A DNA stretch of 58,833 nucleotides from Cyclobacterium sp. SYSU L10401 (lineage in GTDB: Bacteria; Bacteroidota; Bacteroidia; Cytophagales; Cyclobacteriaceae): NCBI RefSeq assembly GCF_010993705.1, contig NZ_WOFO01000012.1:1-58833 (forward strand), given 5' to 3'. The notes beneath the pieces were generated by a model. The model was not told the origin of the DNA and did no database searches. It saw nothing but the letters and a program-made list of their open reading frames with translations. Made by a program: the position numbers and the translations under genes. The stretch's first letter is position 1. Every line of letters starts with the position of its first letter. Below, in pieces: positions 17,565-26,697 of this stretch.

Positions 17565-18221
17565 ATGAAATTCTTTATTGATACCGCAAATTTAGACGAA
17601 ATAAAAGAAGCCTACGAACTGGGAGTATTGGATGGTGTAACTACCAACCCCTCCCTGATGGCTAAGGAGGGCATCAGCGGGGAGGACCAGGTAAATGCCC
17701 ACTACAAAGCCATTTGTGATATTGTAGATGCCAATGTCAGCGCCGAGGTTATCGCCACGGATTTTGACGGTATGGTCAGGGAAGGAAAAGCCCTGGCGAA
17801 AATTGATGACAAAATCGTGGTCAAAATCCCCATGATCAAAGAAGGGATCAAGGCCATCAAATACTTTTCAAGTGAGGGTATTCGAACCAATTGCACCTTG
17901 GTTTTTTCAGCCGGGCAGGCCATATTGGCTGCTAAGGCAGGGGCCAGTTACCTTTCTCCTTTTATTGGAAGGCTGGACGACATTTCGTTTGACGGTTTGG
18001 ACCTGATTTCGCAAATCGTTCATATCTATCAAAATTATGGTTTTGAAACAGAAGTTCTGGCTGCCTCTGTGCGGCATACCATGCACCTGGTGAAGTGCGC
18101 GGAGTTAGGCGCTGATGTGGTGACCTGTCCGCTAAAAGTGATTACAGGCTTACTGAACCATCCCCTTACCGATAAAGGTTTGGCTCAATTTCTGGCAGAT
18201 CATGCCAAGGCCAATAAATAA
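17565..18221 (+). CDS. fsa: fructose-6-phosphate aldolase/transaldolase (TalC type)
   Basis: This 218-residue single-domain aldolase of the MipB/TalC group carries [13 protein letters not shown] at its start, [11 protein letters not shown], and the Schiff-base Lys87 in [10 protein letters not shown]. It ends with the family region [16 protein letters not shown]. The length matches short transaldolases and FSA enzymes. In Bacteroidota such genes usually serve as the pentose phosphate transaldolase; true FSA activity cannot be told from sequence. A TAATTTTG box lies at 17514-17521 and a terminator follows the stop. Confidence 0.9.
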   Translation: MKFFIDTANLDEIKEAYELGVLDGVTTNPSLMAKEGISGEDQVNAHYKAICDIVDANVSAEVIATDFDGMVREGKALAKIDDKIVVKIPMIKEGIKAIKYFSSEGIRTNCTLVFSAGQAILAAKAGASYLSPFIGRLDDISFDGLDLISQIVHIYQNYGFETEVLAASVRHTMHLVKCAELGADVVTCPLKVITGLLNHPLTDKGLAQFLADHAKANK

Positions 18222-18228
18222 AATAATC

Positions 18229-18257
18229 AAAGGGCAGGTTACAACCTGTCCTTTTTT
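18229..18257 (+). terminator. terminator after transaldolase
   Basis: An AAAGGGCAGGTT/AACCTGTCCTTT stem with a 3-base loop and one G-T pair is followed by a T run, 8 bp after the transaldolase stop. Confidence 0.85.
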
Positions 18258-18311
18258 GGTTACAATTGATTCTAACAGACAGGAAGTATTACAAGTAAAA
18301 CCCTGGGGCGC

Positions 18312-18515
18312 ATGTATATCATTAAAGTAAAAGGAAAGGCCAAAATCCCGGATTACATTCAGATCAGGGACGAAAATTTTGTTCTGGTAGCCTATTTCAG
18401 GGCAGATCGGCCATTAAAGAACATGGAAAAATTTGGTCTGGAAGGCAAAGAAGAAGCTTTGGAGCAATTGATCAGGGACCTTCCTTTCGGTAAACTTAAA
18501 AAACTCAGCCTCTGA
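18312..18515 (+). CDS. small protein of unknown function upstream of ftsE
   Basis: This 67-residue protein starts MYIIKVKGKAKIPDY and contains QIRDENFVLVAYFRAD and LEQLIRDLPFGKLKKL. It has no signal or membrane segment and is basic overall. It ends 1 bp before the FtsE-like ATPase start, so the two are surely co-expressed. The beta-rich first half and helical second half suggest a small folded cytoplasmic protein. No family name is known to me. Confidence 0.65.
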   Translation: MYIIKVKGKAKIPDYIQIRDENFVLVAYFRADRPLKNMEKFGLEGKEEALEQLIRDLPFGKLKKLSL

Positions 18516-18516
18516 T

Positions 18517-19230
18517 ATGATTTTCTCTAACGAGCCTGTAGTAAAAGTTAATAATGCCTGTATTTTTCAAGGCATCAATACGATCCTGAAAAATGTCAAC
18601 TTCGATATTGAAAAGGACGAGTTCGTTTTTTTAATCGGGCGCACCGGCAGTGGTAAAAGTTCCTTACTCAAAACCCTTTATGCTGATTTGCCATTGATCA
18701 TGGGGGAAGCCCAGGTGGTCGGCTATTCCATTGCCCATATCAAAAAGAAAGAAATCCCCTTTCTGCGGCGCAAACTGGGCATCGTTTTTCAGGATTTTCA
18801 ATTATTCCCCGACCGCACTGTAGCAGAAAACCTCTATTTTGTACTCCGCGCCACCGGCTGGAAGGACAAAATCAAAATGAAAAATCGCATGATTGAGGTT
18901 TTAATGGGGGTAGGCCTCGGAGGGGCTGCCACCAAAATGCCACACCAGCTTTCGGGTGGCGAACAACAGCGGGTGGTTATTGCCAGAGCACTCCTCAATG
19001 AGCCTTCCATTCTACTGGCCGATGAGCCTACCGGTAACCTGGATCCTGATGTTTCAGATGGCATATTCAAGCTCTTCCAGGAAATCAACAAAAAAGGGAC
19101 AGCTATACTGATGGCCACACACAACTACGAACTGCTCAAAAAATACCCTTACCGTATCCTTAAATGTGAGAATGGTCAGGTTTTGGATAGCAAAACAGCA
19201 GACATTTCCCTTTCAGGAACTGGTATTTGA
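18517..19230 (+). CDS. ftsE: cell division ATP-binding protein FtsE-like
   Basis: This 237-residue ABC ATPase has Walker A GRTGSGKSS (Lys47), Q-loop FQDFQLFPD, signature LSGGEQQR, Walker B ILLADEPTGNLD and an H-loop His in ATHNYELL. The FQDFQLFPDRTVAENL region is typical of FtsE. FtsE pairs with FtsX to control peptidoglycan hydrolases at the septum, but no ftsX lies next to it; a distant ftsX is expected. It overlaps no neighbour and follows a conserved small gene by 1 bp. A LolD-like role is the alternative. Confidence 0.85.
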   Translation: MIFSNEPVVKVNNACIFQGINTILKNVNFDIEKDEFVFLIGRTGSGKSSLLKTLYADLPLIMGEAQVVGYSIAHIKKKEIPFLRRKLGIVFQDFQLFPDRTVAENLYFVLRATGWKDKIKMKNRMIEVLMGVGLGGAATKMPHQLSGGEQQRVVIARALLNEPSILLADEPTGNLDPDVSDGIFKLFQEINKKGTAILMATHNYELLKKYPYRILKCENGQVLDSKTADISLSGTGI

Positions 19231-19387
19231 TTGGATCAAAGCCGCAGGCAAAACTTAAAGCTGCCATAGCGGCTTGCCTGGAAGCCATGCTCTGAGCTAT
19301 GCGGTAATCCTTTTTCATGCGCCCATAGTACAGGCAACCTTTTTTATACAATTTGAGTAAAGTATAAAGACCAATCAGCAAATCCTT

Positions 19388-19570
19388 ATGGAAATTGAAC
19401 ATTATTTTCAGTGCCCGTACTGCCTGGCAGAAATCTCCATGCTGCTTGATCCCAGTGTGCGTGAACAGGAATACATTGAGGATTGCGAAGTGTGTTGTCA
19501 ACCGATCCAGGTAGCTTATGGAATAGAAAATGGAGAACTTCACTGGTTTAATGCATCTGGTATAGAGTAA
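19388..19570 (+). CDS. CPXCG-motif Cys-rich small protein
   Basis: This 60-residue protein has two Cys pairs, CPYC (9-12) and CEVCCQP (33-39), in the arrangement of the Cys-rich CPXCG family. These are small zinc-ribbon-like proteins of unknown function, widespread in Proteobacteria and Bacteroidota. The start MEIEHYFQCPYCLAE matches the usual family start. It stands alone, and the preceding 157 bases show no clear signal. Confidence 0.8.
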   Translation: MEIEHYFQCPYCLAEISMLLDPSVREQEYIEDCEVCCQPIQVAYGIENGELHWFNASGIE

Positions 19571-19642
19571 TGAAATTTTATTCAATTTAACCTTGAAAAT
19601 CCTGCTACAGCCCTTATTTTAGGTGAAAAATTAGACAGGGAT

Positions 19643-20167
19643 ATGGTTAAAAATTTACTCTTTTCGCTCCTTTCACTTGCCTTTTTTCTGCCTTTTCAAA
19701 TCCAGGCCCAGGTCGAGGAAGAAATCAAAACAGCCGGGCAGATTTATGCCTATGCCCAGCTTCATGGAGATCATGAGATCCTATTGGACTTTACCTACCC
19801 CACCCTCATTGAAAAAGCCGGAGGCAGGGATGCCATGAAAAACATTTTGAAACAAATTCAGGAAACCAAACAAAAAAAAGGGCAACACCTGACCTCCATA
19901 GAATTTGGCGATCGAATTGAATCGGTCATGGTCAAAGATGAAGTTCATGCCATCGTGCCCATTACCCTGATCACCAAAGTACCCGGAGGAACCCTCACCA
20001 GCAATAGCAACCTAATTGCCGTTGGCACGGAAAACCGGGAAAACTGGTATTTCATTGAAACCACGGCTCTGGAAGAAAGAAATATCCAAAAAGTTCTGCC
20101 CAATTGGGACCACAGCCTTACCTTACCCTTTAAAAAGCCTCCGGTCTACAAGGAAGACAAAAGGTAA
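19643..20167 (+). CDS. secreted protein of unknown function
   Basis: This 174-residue protein has a signal peptide ending in IQAQ (residues 1 to about 23). The mature part begins with helices (AGQIYAYAQLHGDHEILLDF, then YPTLIEKAGGRDAMKNIL) and continues with strands (VKDEVHAIVPITLI, NSNLIAVGTENRENWYFIE). That order suggests an NTF2/SnoaL-like cone fold, though I am not sure. It is probably periplasmic. No operon partner is evident, since the next gene converges on it. Confidence 0.65.
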   Translation: MVKNLLFSLLSLAFFLPFQIQAQVEEEIKTAGQIYAYAQLHGDHEILLDFTYPTLIEKAGGRDAMKNILKQIQETKQKKGQHLTSIEFGDRIESVMVKDEVHAIVPITLITKVPGGTLTSNSNLIAVGTENRENWYFIETTALEERNIQKVLPNWDHSLTLPFKKPPVYKEDKR

Positions 20168-20184
20168 AGCCTTACTTCCTTTTT

Positions 20185-21057
20185 TTAACCGCTACCTTTT
20201 CTTTGCTTTTCCATGGAATCCCAAAATTCTTTGTTGAGTGATTTTAAGCCATTGAACTGACCTGCGCCCTGTAGCCATTCACCTCCATCAATGGTAATGA
20301 TTTCTCCATTGATATAGGCTGAATAAGGAGAAATCAGATAAGCTGCCAGATTGGCTAATTCCTGGTGATCCCCTACCCTACCTAGGGGAACTCTTTTGGC
20401 AGGATTGAACTTATCTGCGAGCTCTCCAGGCAGAAGCCGATCCCATGCTCCAGCTGTAGGAAAGGGACCCGGAGCTATGGCATTGCTGCGAATACCATGG
20501 GGTGCCCATTCTACCGCCAAAGACCGTGTCATCGCCAGTACCCCGGCCTTGGCGGCCGCGCTGGGGACCACATAGGCAGATCCTGTAAAGGCATAGGTTG
20601 TGACTATATTCAGGAATACCCCGGCATTTTTTCGGCTGATCCAATCCTTTCCCGCTATCAGGGTAAGGTTAGCAGTTCCTTTAAGTACAATATCCAAAAT
20701 GGTATGAAAGGCACGGACAGAAAGCCTGTCTGTAGGAGATATAAAATTGGCTGCTGCATTATTGACCACTACGTCAATTTTTCCAAAATATTCCCGGGCT
20801 TGCCGGAACATCCGATCCACCTGCTCATAATCCCGGATATCGCATTCCAAAGGTAAAACCTCTGCTCCGGTTTGTTCCCTTAATTCAGCCGCTGTCTTTT
20901 CCAAGACCTCCATTTTCCGGCTGCTGATAACCAATTTTGCTCCCAGTGTCAGGAAATAACTGGTCATAGACCTGCCTAAACCGGTACCTCCTCCCGTCAC
21001 CAGTACCACCTGATCTTTTAATGCATCCTGAACCAACATGCCTTCTGTATATTTCAT
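20185..21057 (-). CDS. SDR-family 2,4-dienoyl-CoA reductase-like oxidoreductase
   Basis: This 290-residue short-chain dehydrogenase has TGGGTGLGRSM for NADP binding and NNAAANF. In place of the usual Tyr-x-x-x-Lys it has SAAAKAGVLAMTRSLAVEW, and IRSNAIAPGPFPT follows. This arrangement, plus the C-terminal DGGEWL, matches the DECR/FadH-type reductases that act on 2,4-dienoyl-CoA or trans-2-enoyl-CoA during unsaturated fatty acid breakdown. It is a single gene. A general SDR role cannot be excluded. Confidence 0.8.
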   Translation of the reverse strand: MKYTEGMLVQDALKDQVVLVTGGGTGLGRSMTSYFLTLGAKLVISSRKMEVLEKTAAELREQTGAEVLPLECDIRDYEQVDRMFRQAREYFGKIDVVVNNAAANFISPTDRLSVRAFHTILDIVLKGTANLTLIAGKDWISRKNAGVFLNIVTTYAFTGSAYVVPSAAAKAGVLAMTRSLAVEWAPHGIRSNAIAPGPFPTAGAWDRLLPGELADKFNPAKRVPLGRVGDHQELANLAAYLISPYSAYINGEIITIDGGEWLQGAGQFNGLKSLNKEFWDSMEKQRKGSG

Positions 21058-21212
21058 CTGTTTATAATTTGTTTTTTAGCGGCCAAATGCATTTTGCATT
21101 TAAATCAAACTTGTTTTAAAATACGTAATTTTGTGGTCAATCAAATGATTGGGTTAAAGTTTATTTAACTTTGGGTAAACAATCCATATACTCTAATAGA
21201 ATTGCGGTTCAC

Positions 21213-22019
21213 ATGAAGTCACTTGTCAGATACACCGTTTTCGTTTTTTTACTTTCCTGTAACCTGGACAACAGCCGGGATTTGCAGATTGATCAGTCTT
21301 ATGAGGGGGAAGAAGCTTATTGGGTGTCAAAATCCCTTGATGAACACCTGCACCTGGCTTTTTATGAATGGGAGGCTTTCAAAAATGAGTCTTTTACCGA
21401 TAGCCTGCCCGGCTGCCCGTCCATTCTGTTTTCTGAAGACTCTTTGACCATTACCCTGGATTATGACCAGCTTGCCTGCGAGGATACCGGCCCTACGGAC
21501 TTTGAAGGGTCGATCCAGCTTCATTACAGCCTCCCATCTCCAGGGGCCAATGACAGCCTTGAGCTGTCTTTCCAAAATTACCGGTATAAAAACACCCTTG
21601 TAAAAGGATTTCGGAACTTCTATTCTCCTGAAAAGCGCACGGACAGCAAAATTCTGCTTGAACAGACAGATTCCTTGTTATTAGAAAACAACCAGGGTTC
21701 CAGCACCCGGCTTCGGTCCGGGTTAGCGCATCAGGGCATCTTTCAATCCGGCATATTATCAGAAATCCGCAGTAATGGTGAAATGGGCGGGAGAAATTGG
21801 AGTGGAAATGATTTCAGTGTCAATCTTTCCAAAACAACAGGAGCCGAATGCCTGAACATGGCCCTCTTCAGGCCCTCCTCCGGAACGGAAACCTGGACAG
21901 TGCTGCGAACGGGGGAACAGCCTGTCACCCATGAATTGGTATATTCCAAATCTGGAATTTGCGACACCAAAACCACCATACGCCTATCCGAGGGAGTAGT
22001 CATGGAGAAGACACCCTGA
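21213..22019 (+). CDS. lipoprotein of unknown function
   Basis: The frame opens at 21171, but the ATG at 21213 starts a lipoprotein signal (MKSLVRYTVFVFLLSC), so this start is preferred, giving 268 residues. The mature part is beta-rich and polar with a paired pattern (GCPSILFSEDSLTITLDYDQ, later TGAECLNMALFRPSSGTETW) and a final AECxN and GICDT Cys pair. It resembles Bacteroidota outer-membrane lipoproteins of unknown role. TAnnTTTG boxes occur at 21126-21133 and 21166-21173. Confidence 0.6.
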   Translation: MKSLVRYTVFVFLLSCNLDNSRDLQIDQSYEGEEAYWVSKSLDEHLHLAFYEWEAFKNESFTDSLPGCPSILFSEDSLTITLDYDQLACEDTGPTDFEGSIQLHYSLPSPGANDSLELSFQNYRYKNTLVKGFRNFYSPEKRTDSKILLEQTDSLLLENNQGSSTRLRSGLAHQGIFQSGILSEIRSNGEMGGRNWSGNDFSVNLSKTTGAECLNMALFRPSSGTETWTVLRTGEQPVTHELVYSKSGICDTKTTIRLSEGVVMEKTP

Positions 22020-22027
22020 TGATACTT

Positions 22028-22774
22028 TCAAATCGCCCTTAACGCTTTAAGAAGGGCTTCCTTCCTCCTTGTGGACACCTCTACCTGAGTTCCATTTTCC
22101 AAAACCAGTATGCCTCCCTTCCCTTTTTTAAATTGTTTTACCTTTGAAAGGTTTACCAGGTGGCTGTTATGGACCCTGAAAAACCCCAGGGTTTGTAAGA
22201 TCAACTCAAACTCCTTGAGTGTTTTGGCTACCGTGATTTTTTGTTTGTTTTCAAAATGAATAACCGTATAATTTACATCCGCTTGCAAGTAGCTGATATC
22301 ATCCAATTCAACGAAATTTAACCCTTCCTGTGTGGGAATAGGCAGGCGCCTTTTACCGGGTAAATAGGAGGGAAAAGTATCAGGGATTTTATCCGGACGC
22401 TCTGGATTGGGGATTGATATGTCTTTGATCTTCCCAAGGGCAAGCAGCAGTTCATCCGGATCAATGGGTTTTAACAGGTAATCCAATGCATTTGCTTTGA
22501 TGGCCATTATGGCATATTTTTCATGGGCTGTAGTGAAAATCAAGGCAAAGGGCCAATTTTTTTTTCTGTTTAACCAGCTAAATATGACTTGATCGTCCAA
22601 CTCAATATCCAGAAAAACAAGGTCAGGAATTTCATTTTTCAAAAATTTATCCAGGGCATCTATTTTAGAAAAAGATCCCCGGACTTTCACCTTGCCACTG
22701 GCATAAACCGTTAACAGCTTCTCCAGCCTGCTCCGGCAATGGTCTTCATCGTCAATGATAATCGCATTCAACAT
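22028..22774 (-). CDS. LytTR-family response regulator
   Basis: The start at 22774 (MLNAIIIDDEDHC) overlaps the kinase stop by 7 bp (ATGTTGA) and replaces a longer frame from 22861 that has no receiver character. The 248-residue protein has a receiver with the acidic pair in IIDDEDH, phospho-Asp in LVFLDIELDD and a KPIDPDELLL tail. A LytTR DNA-binding domain follows, with FVELDDISYLQAD and FFRVHNSHLVNL. It is the output partner of the TPR kinase just upstream. Confidence 0.88.
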   Translation of the reverse strand: MLNAIIIDDEDHCRSRLEKLLTVYASGKVKVRGSFSKIDALDKFLKNEIPDLVFLDIELDDQVIFSWLNRKKNWPFALIFTTAHEKYAIMAIKANALDYLLKPIDPDELLLALGKIKDISIPNPERPDKIPDTFPSYLPGKRRLPIPTQEGLNFVELDDISYLQADVNYTVIHFENKQKITVAKTLKEFELILQTLGFFRVHNSHLVNLSKVKQFKKGKGGILVLENGTQVEVSTRRKEALLKALRAI

Positions 22775-24861
22775 AATTCCGGCAATTCCAATTCTACCCG
22801 ATACCCTATCTCCAAAGCCCCATGCTGTACCCTGGCTTTCGCAGCTCTGGATTGGTTCCATAGGGCTATCCTATCTTCTGTAAGGCGCATTCCTACCGAA
22901 TGCCCGTTTTTAATTTTATAAAATGGTGAGGAGGAGCTGTTCCCCTTTCCATTGTCCTCTACAATGAAAGTAATTCCATTTCCAGATTTCCTGATGCAGA
23001 GCCTTATTTCTCCGGGAGTTTCGTCTTTGGAAGAAAAGCCATGCCAGATGCTGTTTTCCACATAGGGTTGAAGCAATAGTGGCGGCACCTGAATGTGATC
23101 CGGGTCAATTCCTGCATCCATATCTATGTGGTAAGTAAATTTTCCATTGAAGCGAAAAGCTTCCAGTTGCATGTAAATTTCCAACATTTGTAAGTCTTCC
23201 TTTAAAGAAATGGTTTGTTCTCCACTTTTCTCCAGTATCATGCGCATTAATTTCGCAAATTTCCCCAGGTAATAGTCCGCTGTAATGGGATCATGCTTCA
23301 AAATAAAATCACTGATCGCATTGAGGGAGTTGAAAATAAAATGCGGGTTTAGTTGTGCTTTCAGCCATTTCATTTCCGTTTCTGCAATTTTTTGCTTCAG
23401 TGCGGCTTGCTGCTCTCTTTCCCTGGCATCCCTTTTTTTCTTATATAAAATAGCCACCACCAGAAAGAAGAAAACGAAAAACGCAAAGACTCCGGCTATC
23501 AATTGTTTTTTGTAGGCTTGTTCCTCCATGGCCGCCTGCCCCAATGCAAGGGCCTTTTCATGTGATGCCTCCAAAAGTGCTTCCTTCTTTTCAAATTCAA
23601 ACCGGGATTGCTGCAGGAGCAATTCCTTTTGCTTTTCATTATTAAATATACTATCCCGGAATGCCAGGTAGGCTTTATGCCAGGAAAGGGCAGCTTCGAA
23701 ATTTCCCTGCAAGGCATAGGTATTGCTCAAACCCAAATACACATCCTGAAGCAGGGATTTTGCACCAGAACGCAAGGCCATATCCCTCCCCTTTTCCTGC
23801 CAGGCAAGCGCCTTTTTGATTCTATTACCTGCTGTTATCGATTCAAATGGTAAAAATTCAGGAGGCATGGCAGCTACCAGATTGCCCATCAGGTGAAAAT
23901 TCACTGCCCTATTTTCCAGATCGTTGGTCTGCTCGTATGCTTCAATGGCTTGCGAATGGGCACGATAGGCAGCCTCATACTTCCCCAAATTTAAGTACAC
24001 CTTGCCCAAATTGGTCAAGTCACTCCCAATCCTCCTGTGGTTACCAATTTCCTGGTTTATGGATAGGGATTTTTTGAAATACCCCAATGCCTGCTCCGGC
24101 TCCATCATTTCATTAAGAATAATGCCCATGTTACCTAAGGCATTGGCCTTTCCCTGTTGGTTTCCTGCTTTTTCAAACCATTCATAGGCTTTTTGCTGGT
24201 AATTCATGGCAGTATCCAGCTCACCGGTATTTTTATAAACCAGTCCAATATTGGTCGCCAGATTTGCCTGTAGCAATTTTTCCTCCTCCGGCATCAGTCT
24301 CAAAGCATTCAGAAAAACTTCCAATGCCTTGGGGTAGTCTGCCAGGGAAAGGTAGACCACACCTAGATTAGATAAATTATAATAGACACCCTGCAAGTGG
24401 TCTATGGCTTCGAATCGGGAAATGGCTTCTTCATGGCTTTGAATGGCAGAGATAAAATCGGAAAGGTTGTACTGGATCAGGGCCATATTGCTCAATGTCT
24501 TGGCAGCCCCAAGTGAATTGTTTAAAGAAGTATGAAGCCTCATCGCTTCGGAATAAGCCTTCAAAGCCAGGGAATCCTCTCCCTTTGCCCAATAGTTGGA
24601 TCCAAGGTTGTTCCAGGATACGGCAAGATAATGATCATCAGCCAGCTTTTCTGCCAGATCTCTGGCCATTTGGGCATAATGTATCCCCGAATCCGGAAGT
24701 ATGCCATAATAGGCATAGGCCATCTCATTCCAAAGCATGATGCGGGTAGAATCCGGAATGGCCTTTCCCTGAACAATCCGCTGCAGGCTGTCCAACGCAG
24801 CACGTTGACCAAAAGACCAAAAGGAGGGTAACAGGCAAACCAAAAACACAATTTGCTTCAT
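22768..24861 (-). CDS. TPR-containing LytS-type sensor histidine kinase
   Basis: The Met at 24861 starts a signal peptide (KQIVFLVCLLPSFWSFGQ), so that start is preferred over 24885; the protein has 697 residues. A long periplasmic array of tetratricopeptide repeats (about 60-400) recurs with A-x-x-x-L-x-N-L-G patterns. A coiled-coil segment, one membrane helix (AGVFAFFVFFFLVVAILYK) and the His_kinase core with LNPHFIFNSLNAIS follow, and the ATPase N-box and glycine loops sit near the end (ENSIWHGF, EDNGKGN). The TPRs probably sense periplasmic proteins or peptides. It passes phosphate to the overlapping LytTR regulator. Confidence 0.9.
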   Translation of the reverse strand: MKQIVFLVCLLPSFWSFGQRAALDSLQRIVQGKAIPDSTRIMLWNEMAYAYYGILPDSGIHYAQMARDLAEKLADDHYLAVSWNNLGSNYWAKGEDSLALKAYSEAMRLHTSLNNSLGAAKTLSNMALIQYNLSDFISAIQSHEEAISRFEAIDHLQGVYYNLSNLGVVYLSLADYPKALEVFLNALRLMPEEEKLLQANLATNIGLVYKNTGELDTAMNYQQKAYEWFEKAGNQQGKANALGNMGIILNEMMEPEQALGYFKKSLSINQEIGNHRRIGSDLTNLGKVYLNLGKYEAAYRAHSQAIEAYEQTNDLENRAVNFHLMGNLVAAMPPEFLPFESITAGNRIKKALAWQEKGRDMALRSGAKSLLQDVYLGLSNTYALQGNFEAALSWHKAYLAFRDSIFNNEKQKELLLQQSRFEFEKKEALLEASHEKALALGQAAMEEQAYKKQLIAGVFAFFVFFFLVVAILYKKKRDAREREQQAALKQKIAETEMKWLKAQLNPHFIFNSLNAISDFILKHDPITADYYLGKFAKLMRMILEKSGEQTISLKEDLQMLEIYMQLEAFRFNGKFTYHIDMDAGIDPDHIQVPPLLLQPYVENSIWHGFSSKDETPGEIRLCIRKSGNGITFIVEDNGKGNSSSSPFYKIKNGHSVGMRLTEDRIALWNQSRAAKARVQHGALEIGYRVELELPELC

Positions 24862-25020
24862 GATACAGCTGATTATACCTTCCAAAATACTTCTTTATTG
24901 AATCATTTACTAAATAATCGCCAGCAAAAAATAAATAAATGCAAACATCCAATCAGTCAGCCTTTCGGATAAATACTCAGGGGGGTATATTGAAACCAAA
25001 AGGATTTTAAAAAAAATGCT

Positions 25021-25623
25021 ATGAAAATGGAAAGAAATTTACACCTGAAAAAATACAGTTTGCTTACACTGATTGGTTTTTGCTTGTTTTTTATAGCTTC
25101 TACCCACGCGCAGGATCAGGCTTTTGATAAAGGGACCAAAGTGATAAGTGCCGGTGTGGGGATAGGGAGCTCCCTGGGCAGCTTCTCTCACAATTCACAA
25201 ACCCCAGCCCTTAGTGTACAATATGAACAAGGGGTATGGGATGCAGGATCGGATGGGGTCATCAGCCTGGGTGCCTACGTTGGCTATAAAAGCTTTGGAT
25301 GGAAAACTGAATCTTCCGGTTTCAATACTTCTGCGAGTTGGAAATATACCATAATCGGATTGAGAAGTGCCTACCATTACCAGGGGTTGGATAATGAGGA
25401 CTTAGATATATATGGGGGATTGATGCTTGCTGCCAACCTGCTCAACTACACCTATACTGATTCTCAGGGAAATCAGCAAGGATCAGGAAATTATGGCAAC
25501 AGCACCGGCCTGACCTTGTACCTGGGGGGACGGTATTACTTCTCTCCCATGGCTGCCGGCTTTGCAGAAATAGGCTACGGTATTTCCTACCTGAATCTGG
25601 GACTGGCCCTTAGGTTTCAATAG
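25021..25623 (+). CDS. small outer-membrane beta-barrel protein
   Basis: This 200-residue protein has a signal peptide ending in THAQ. The rest alternates short polar and aromatic strands: TKVISAGVGIGSSLG, ISLGAYVGYKSFGW, YTIIGLRSAYHYQ, LDIYGGLMLAANLL, LTLYLGGRYYFS, and a final LNLGLALRFQ ending on a C-terminal aromatic strand. This fits an eight-stranded barrel of the OmpW/outer membrane protein beta-barrel group. Its last 7 bp overlap the convergent desuccinylase-family gene. The specific function is unknown. Confidence 0.75.
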   Translation: MKMERNLHLKKYSLLTLIGFCLFFIASTHAQDQAFDKGTKVISAGVGIGSSLGSFSHNSQTPALSVQYEQGVWDAGSDGVISLGAYVGYKSFGWKTESSGFNTSASWKYTIIGLRSAYHYQGLDNEDLDIYGGLMLAANLLNYTYTDSQGNQQGSGNYGNSTGLTLYLGGRYYFSPMAAGFAEIGYGISYLNLGLALRFQ

Positions 25624-26582
25624 TGACCGGCCAACCTGTCGGAACTGCTTCTTCCTACATGGACCAGCGCATCACCTGCATTTACTACGGGTTGATTATT
25701 AATGCCGATCACATGTCCGGAATAGGAACTCTTTACCGGAACCTTGACCTGTCCGTAAGGGTCAGATATTTTAGCCAATACCTGACCCTTTTTTACCTCA
25801 TCTCCCAATGATACGGAAGCATTGAAAATGCCTGAAATTCTCGCCCTTACCCAACCGCTTTCCTGAATTTTCAATGTTCTTACCGGAGGAAAATCGCCTC
25901 CTATCATGTCCAGGTGTTTCAGCAGTCTGCCGGTACCCATGATGCCTTCCTGAATGACCTGTTCATCCAGTCGCATGGATTCTCCCCCTTCAAATACCAG
26001 GATATGCTTCTTGTTTTTATAGGCTTCTTTTCGGAAAGATTTATCGATATGGGGAGAATTCACGGTAAAATTTGCCCCAAAGATTTCCGCCAGTTTTAAC
26101 CCCATTTTATCCTTAAAATCCACCCGTACCTGGGGATAATTGGAAAGCATCCTTCCGCCGGTATGAAAATCTATACCAATATCTATTTGCGGGATGATCT
26201 CATGGGTCATGATATAGGCAATCTGAGAGGCCAGGGAACCTTTGCTGCTTCCTGGGAAACTCCTGTTCAGGTCTCTCCCATCAGGAAAGGTTCTGGAATT
26301 GCTCAGGAATCCATAAACATTTACCAGGGGAATAAAAATCAAAGTACCCTTTTTGGGTTCATAAATATTTTCTTCCAGCATCCGCTTTACGGTGACAATA
26401 CCGTTGATTTCATCTCCATGTACACCCCCACTGATCAAAACGGTAGGGCCTGGATTACTTGAACTCCGGATAAATACAGGTAAATCGATAAGGGTATGTG
26501 TTGGAAGCCTGGCAATGGCTATTTCAATATTCAGGCTCTGACCAGGTCTGACCCTGATACCATTTATTACCATTTCTTTCAT
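25617..26582 (-). CDS. succinylglutamate desuccinylase/aspartoacylase-family protein
   Basis: This is a 321-residue zinc-dependent deacylase with a metal-binding GGVHGDEINGI motif, an IDFHTGG His ligand and a catalytic-type Glu in VFEGGES. The C-terminal barrel-like domain has SLGDEVKKGQVLAKI, as in biotinyl-like folds of this family. The Met at 26582 (KEMVINGIRVRPGQ follows) is preferred over the longer frame at 26624. The substrate, an N-acyl amino acid or peptide, is unknown; in Bacteroidota some members sit beside RimK-type ligases, but not here. Confidence 0.8.
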   Translation of the reverse strand: MKEMVINGIRVRPGQSLNIEIAIARLPTHTLIDLPVFIRSSSNPGPTVLISGGVHGDEINGIVTVKRMLEENIYEPKKGTLIFIPLVNVYGFLSNSRTFPDGRDLNRSFPGSSKGSLASQIAYIMTHEIIPQIDIGIDFHTGGRMLSNYPQVRVDFKDKMGLKLAEIFGANFTVNSPHIDKSFRKEAYKNKKHILVFEGGESMRLDEQVIQEGIMGTGRLLKHLDMIGGDFPPVRTLKIQESGWVRARISGIFNASVSLGDEVKKGQVLAKISDPYGQVKVPVKSSYSGHVIGINNQPVVNAGDALVHVGRSSSDRLAGHY

Positions 26583-26697
26583 AAAAAAGCTGATTTGTCG
26601 GGTACTATGGTAGCGTTCAAACACTACATTATGCGGCTAAATTGACAGATATTTTTTCTATTTGGTCAAATAACCTTTAATTCGTGATATAATTTAT

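Noticed and set aside
19160..19585. 141-codon minus-strand frame over the CPXCG gene
   Set aside because: It covers the end of ftsE and the CPXCG gene in antisense and has no recognisable motif.
22775..22861. Longer start of the second LytTR regulator
   Set aside because: The extra 29 codons lie inside the kinase gene and have no receiver character; the 7 bp overlap at 22768-22774 is a natural coupled start.
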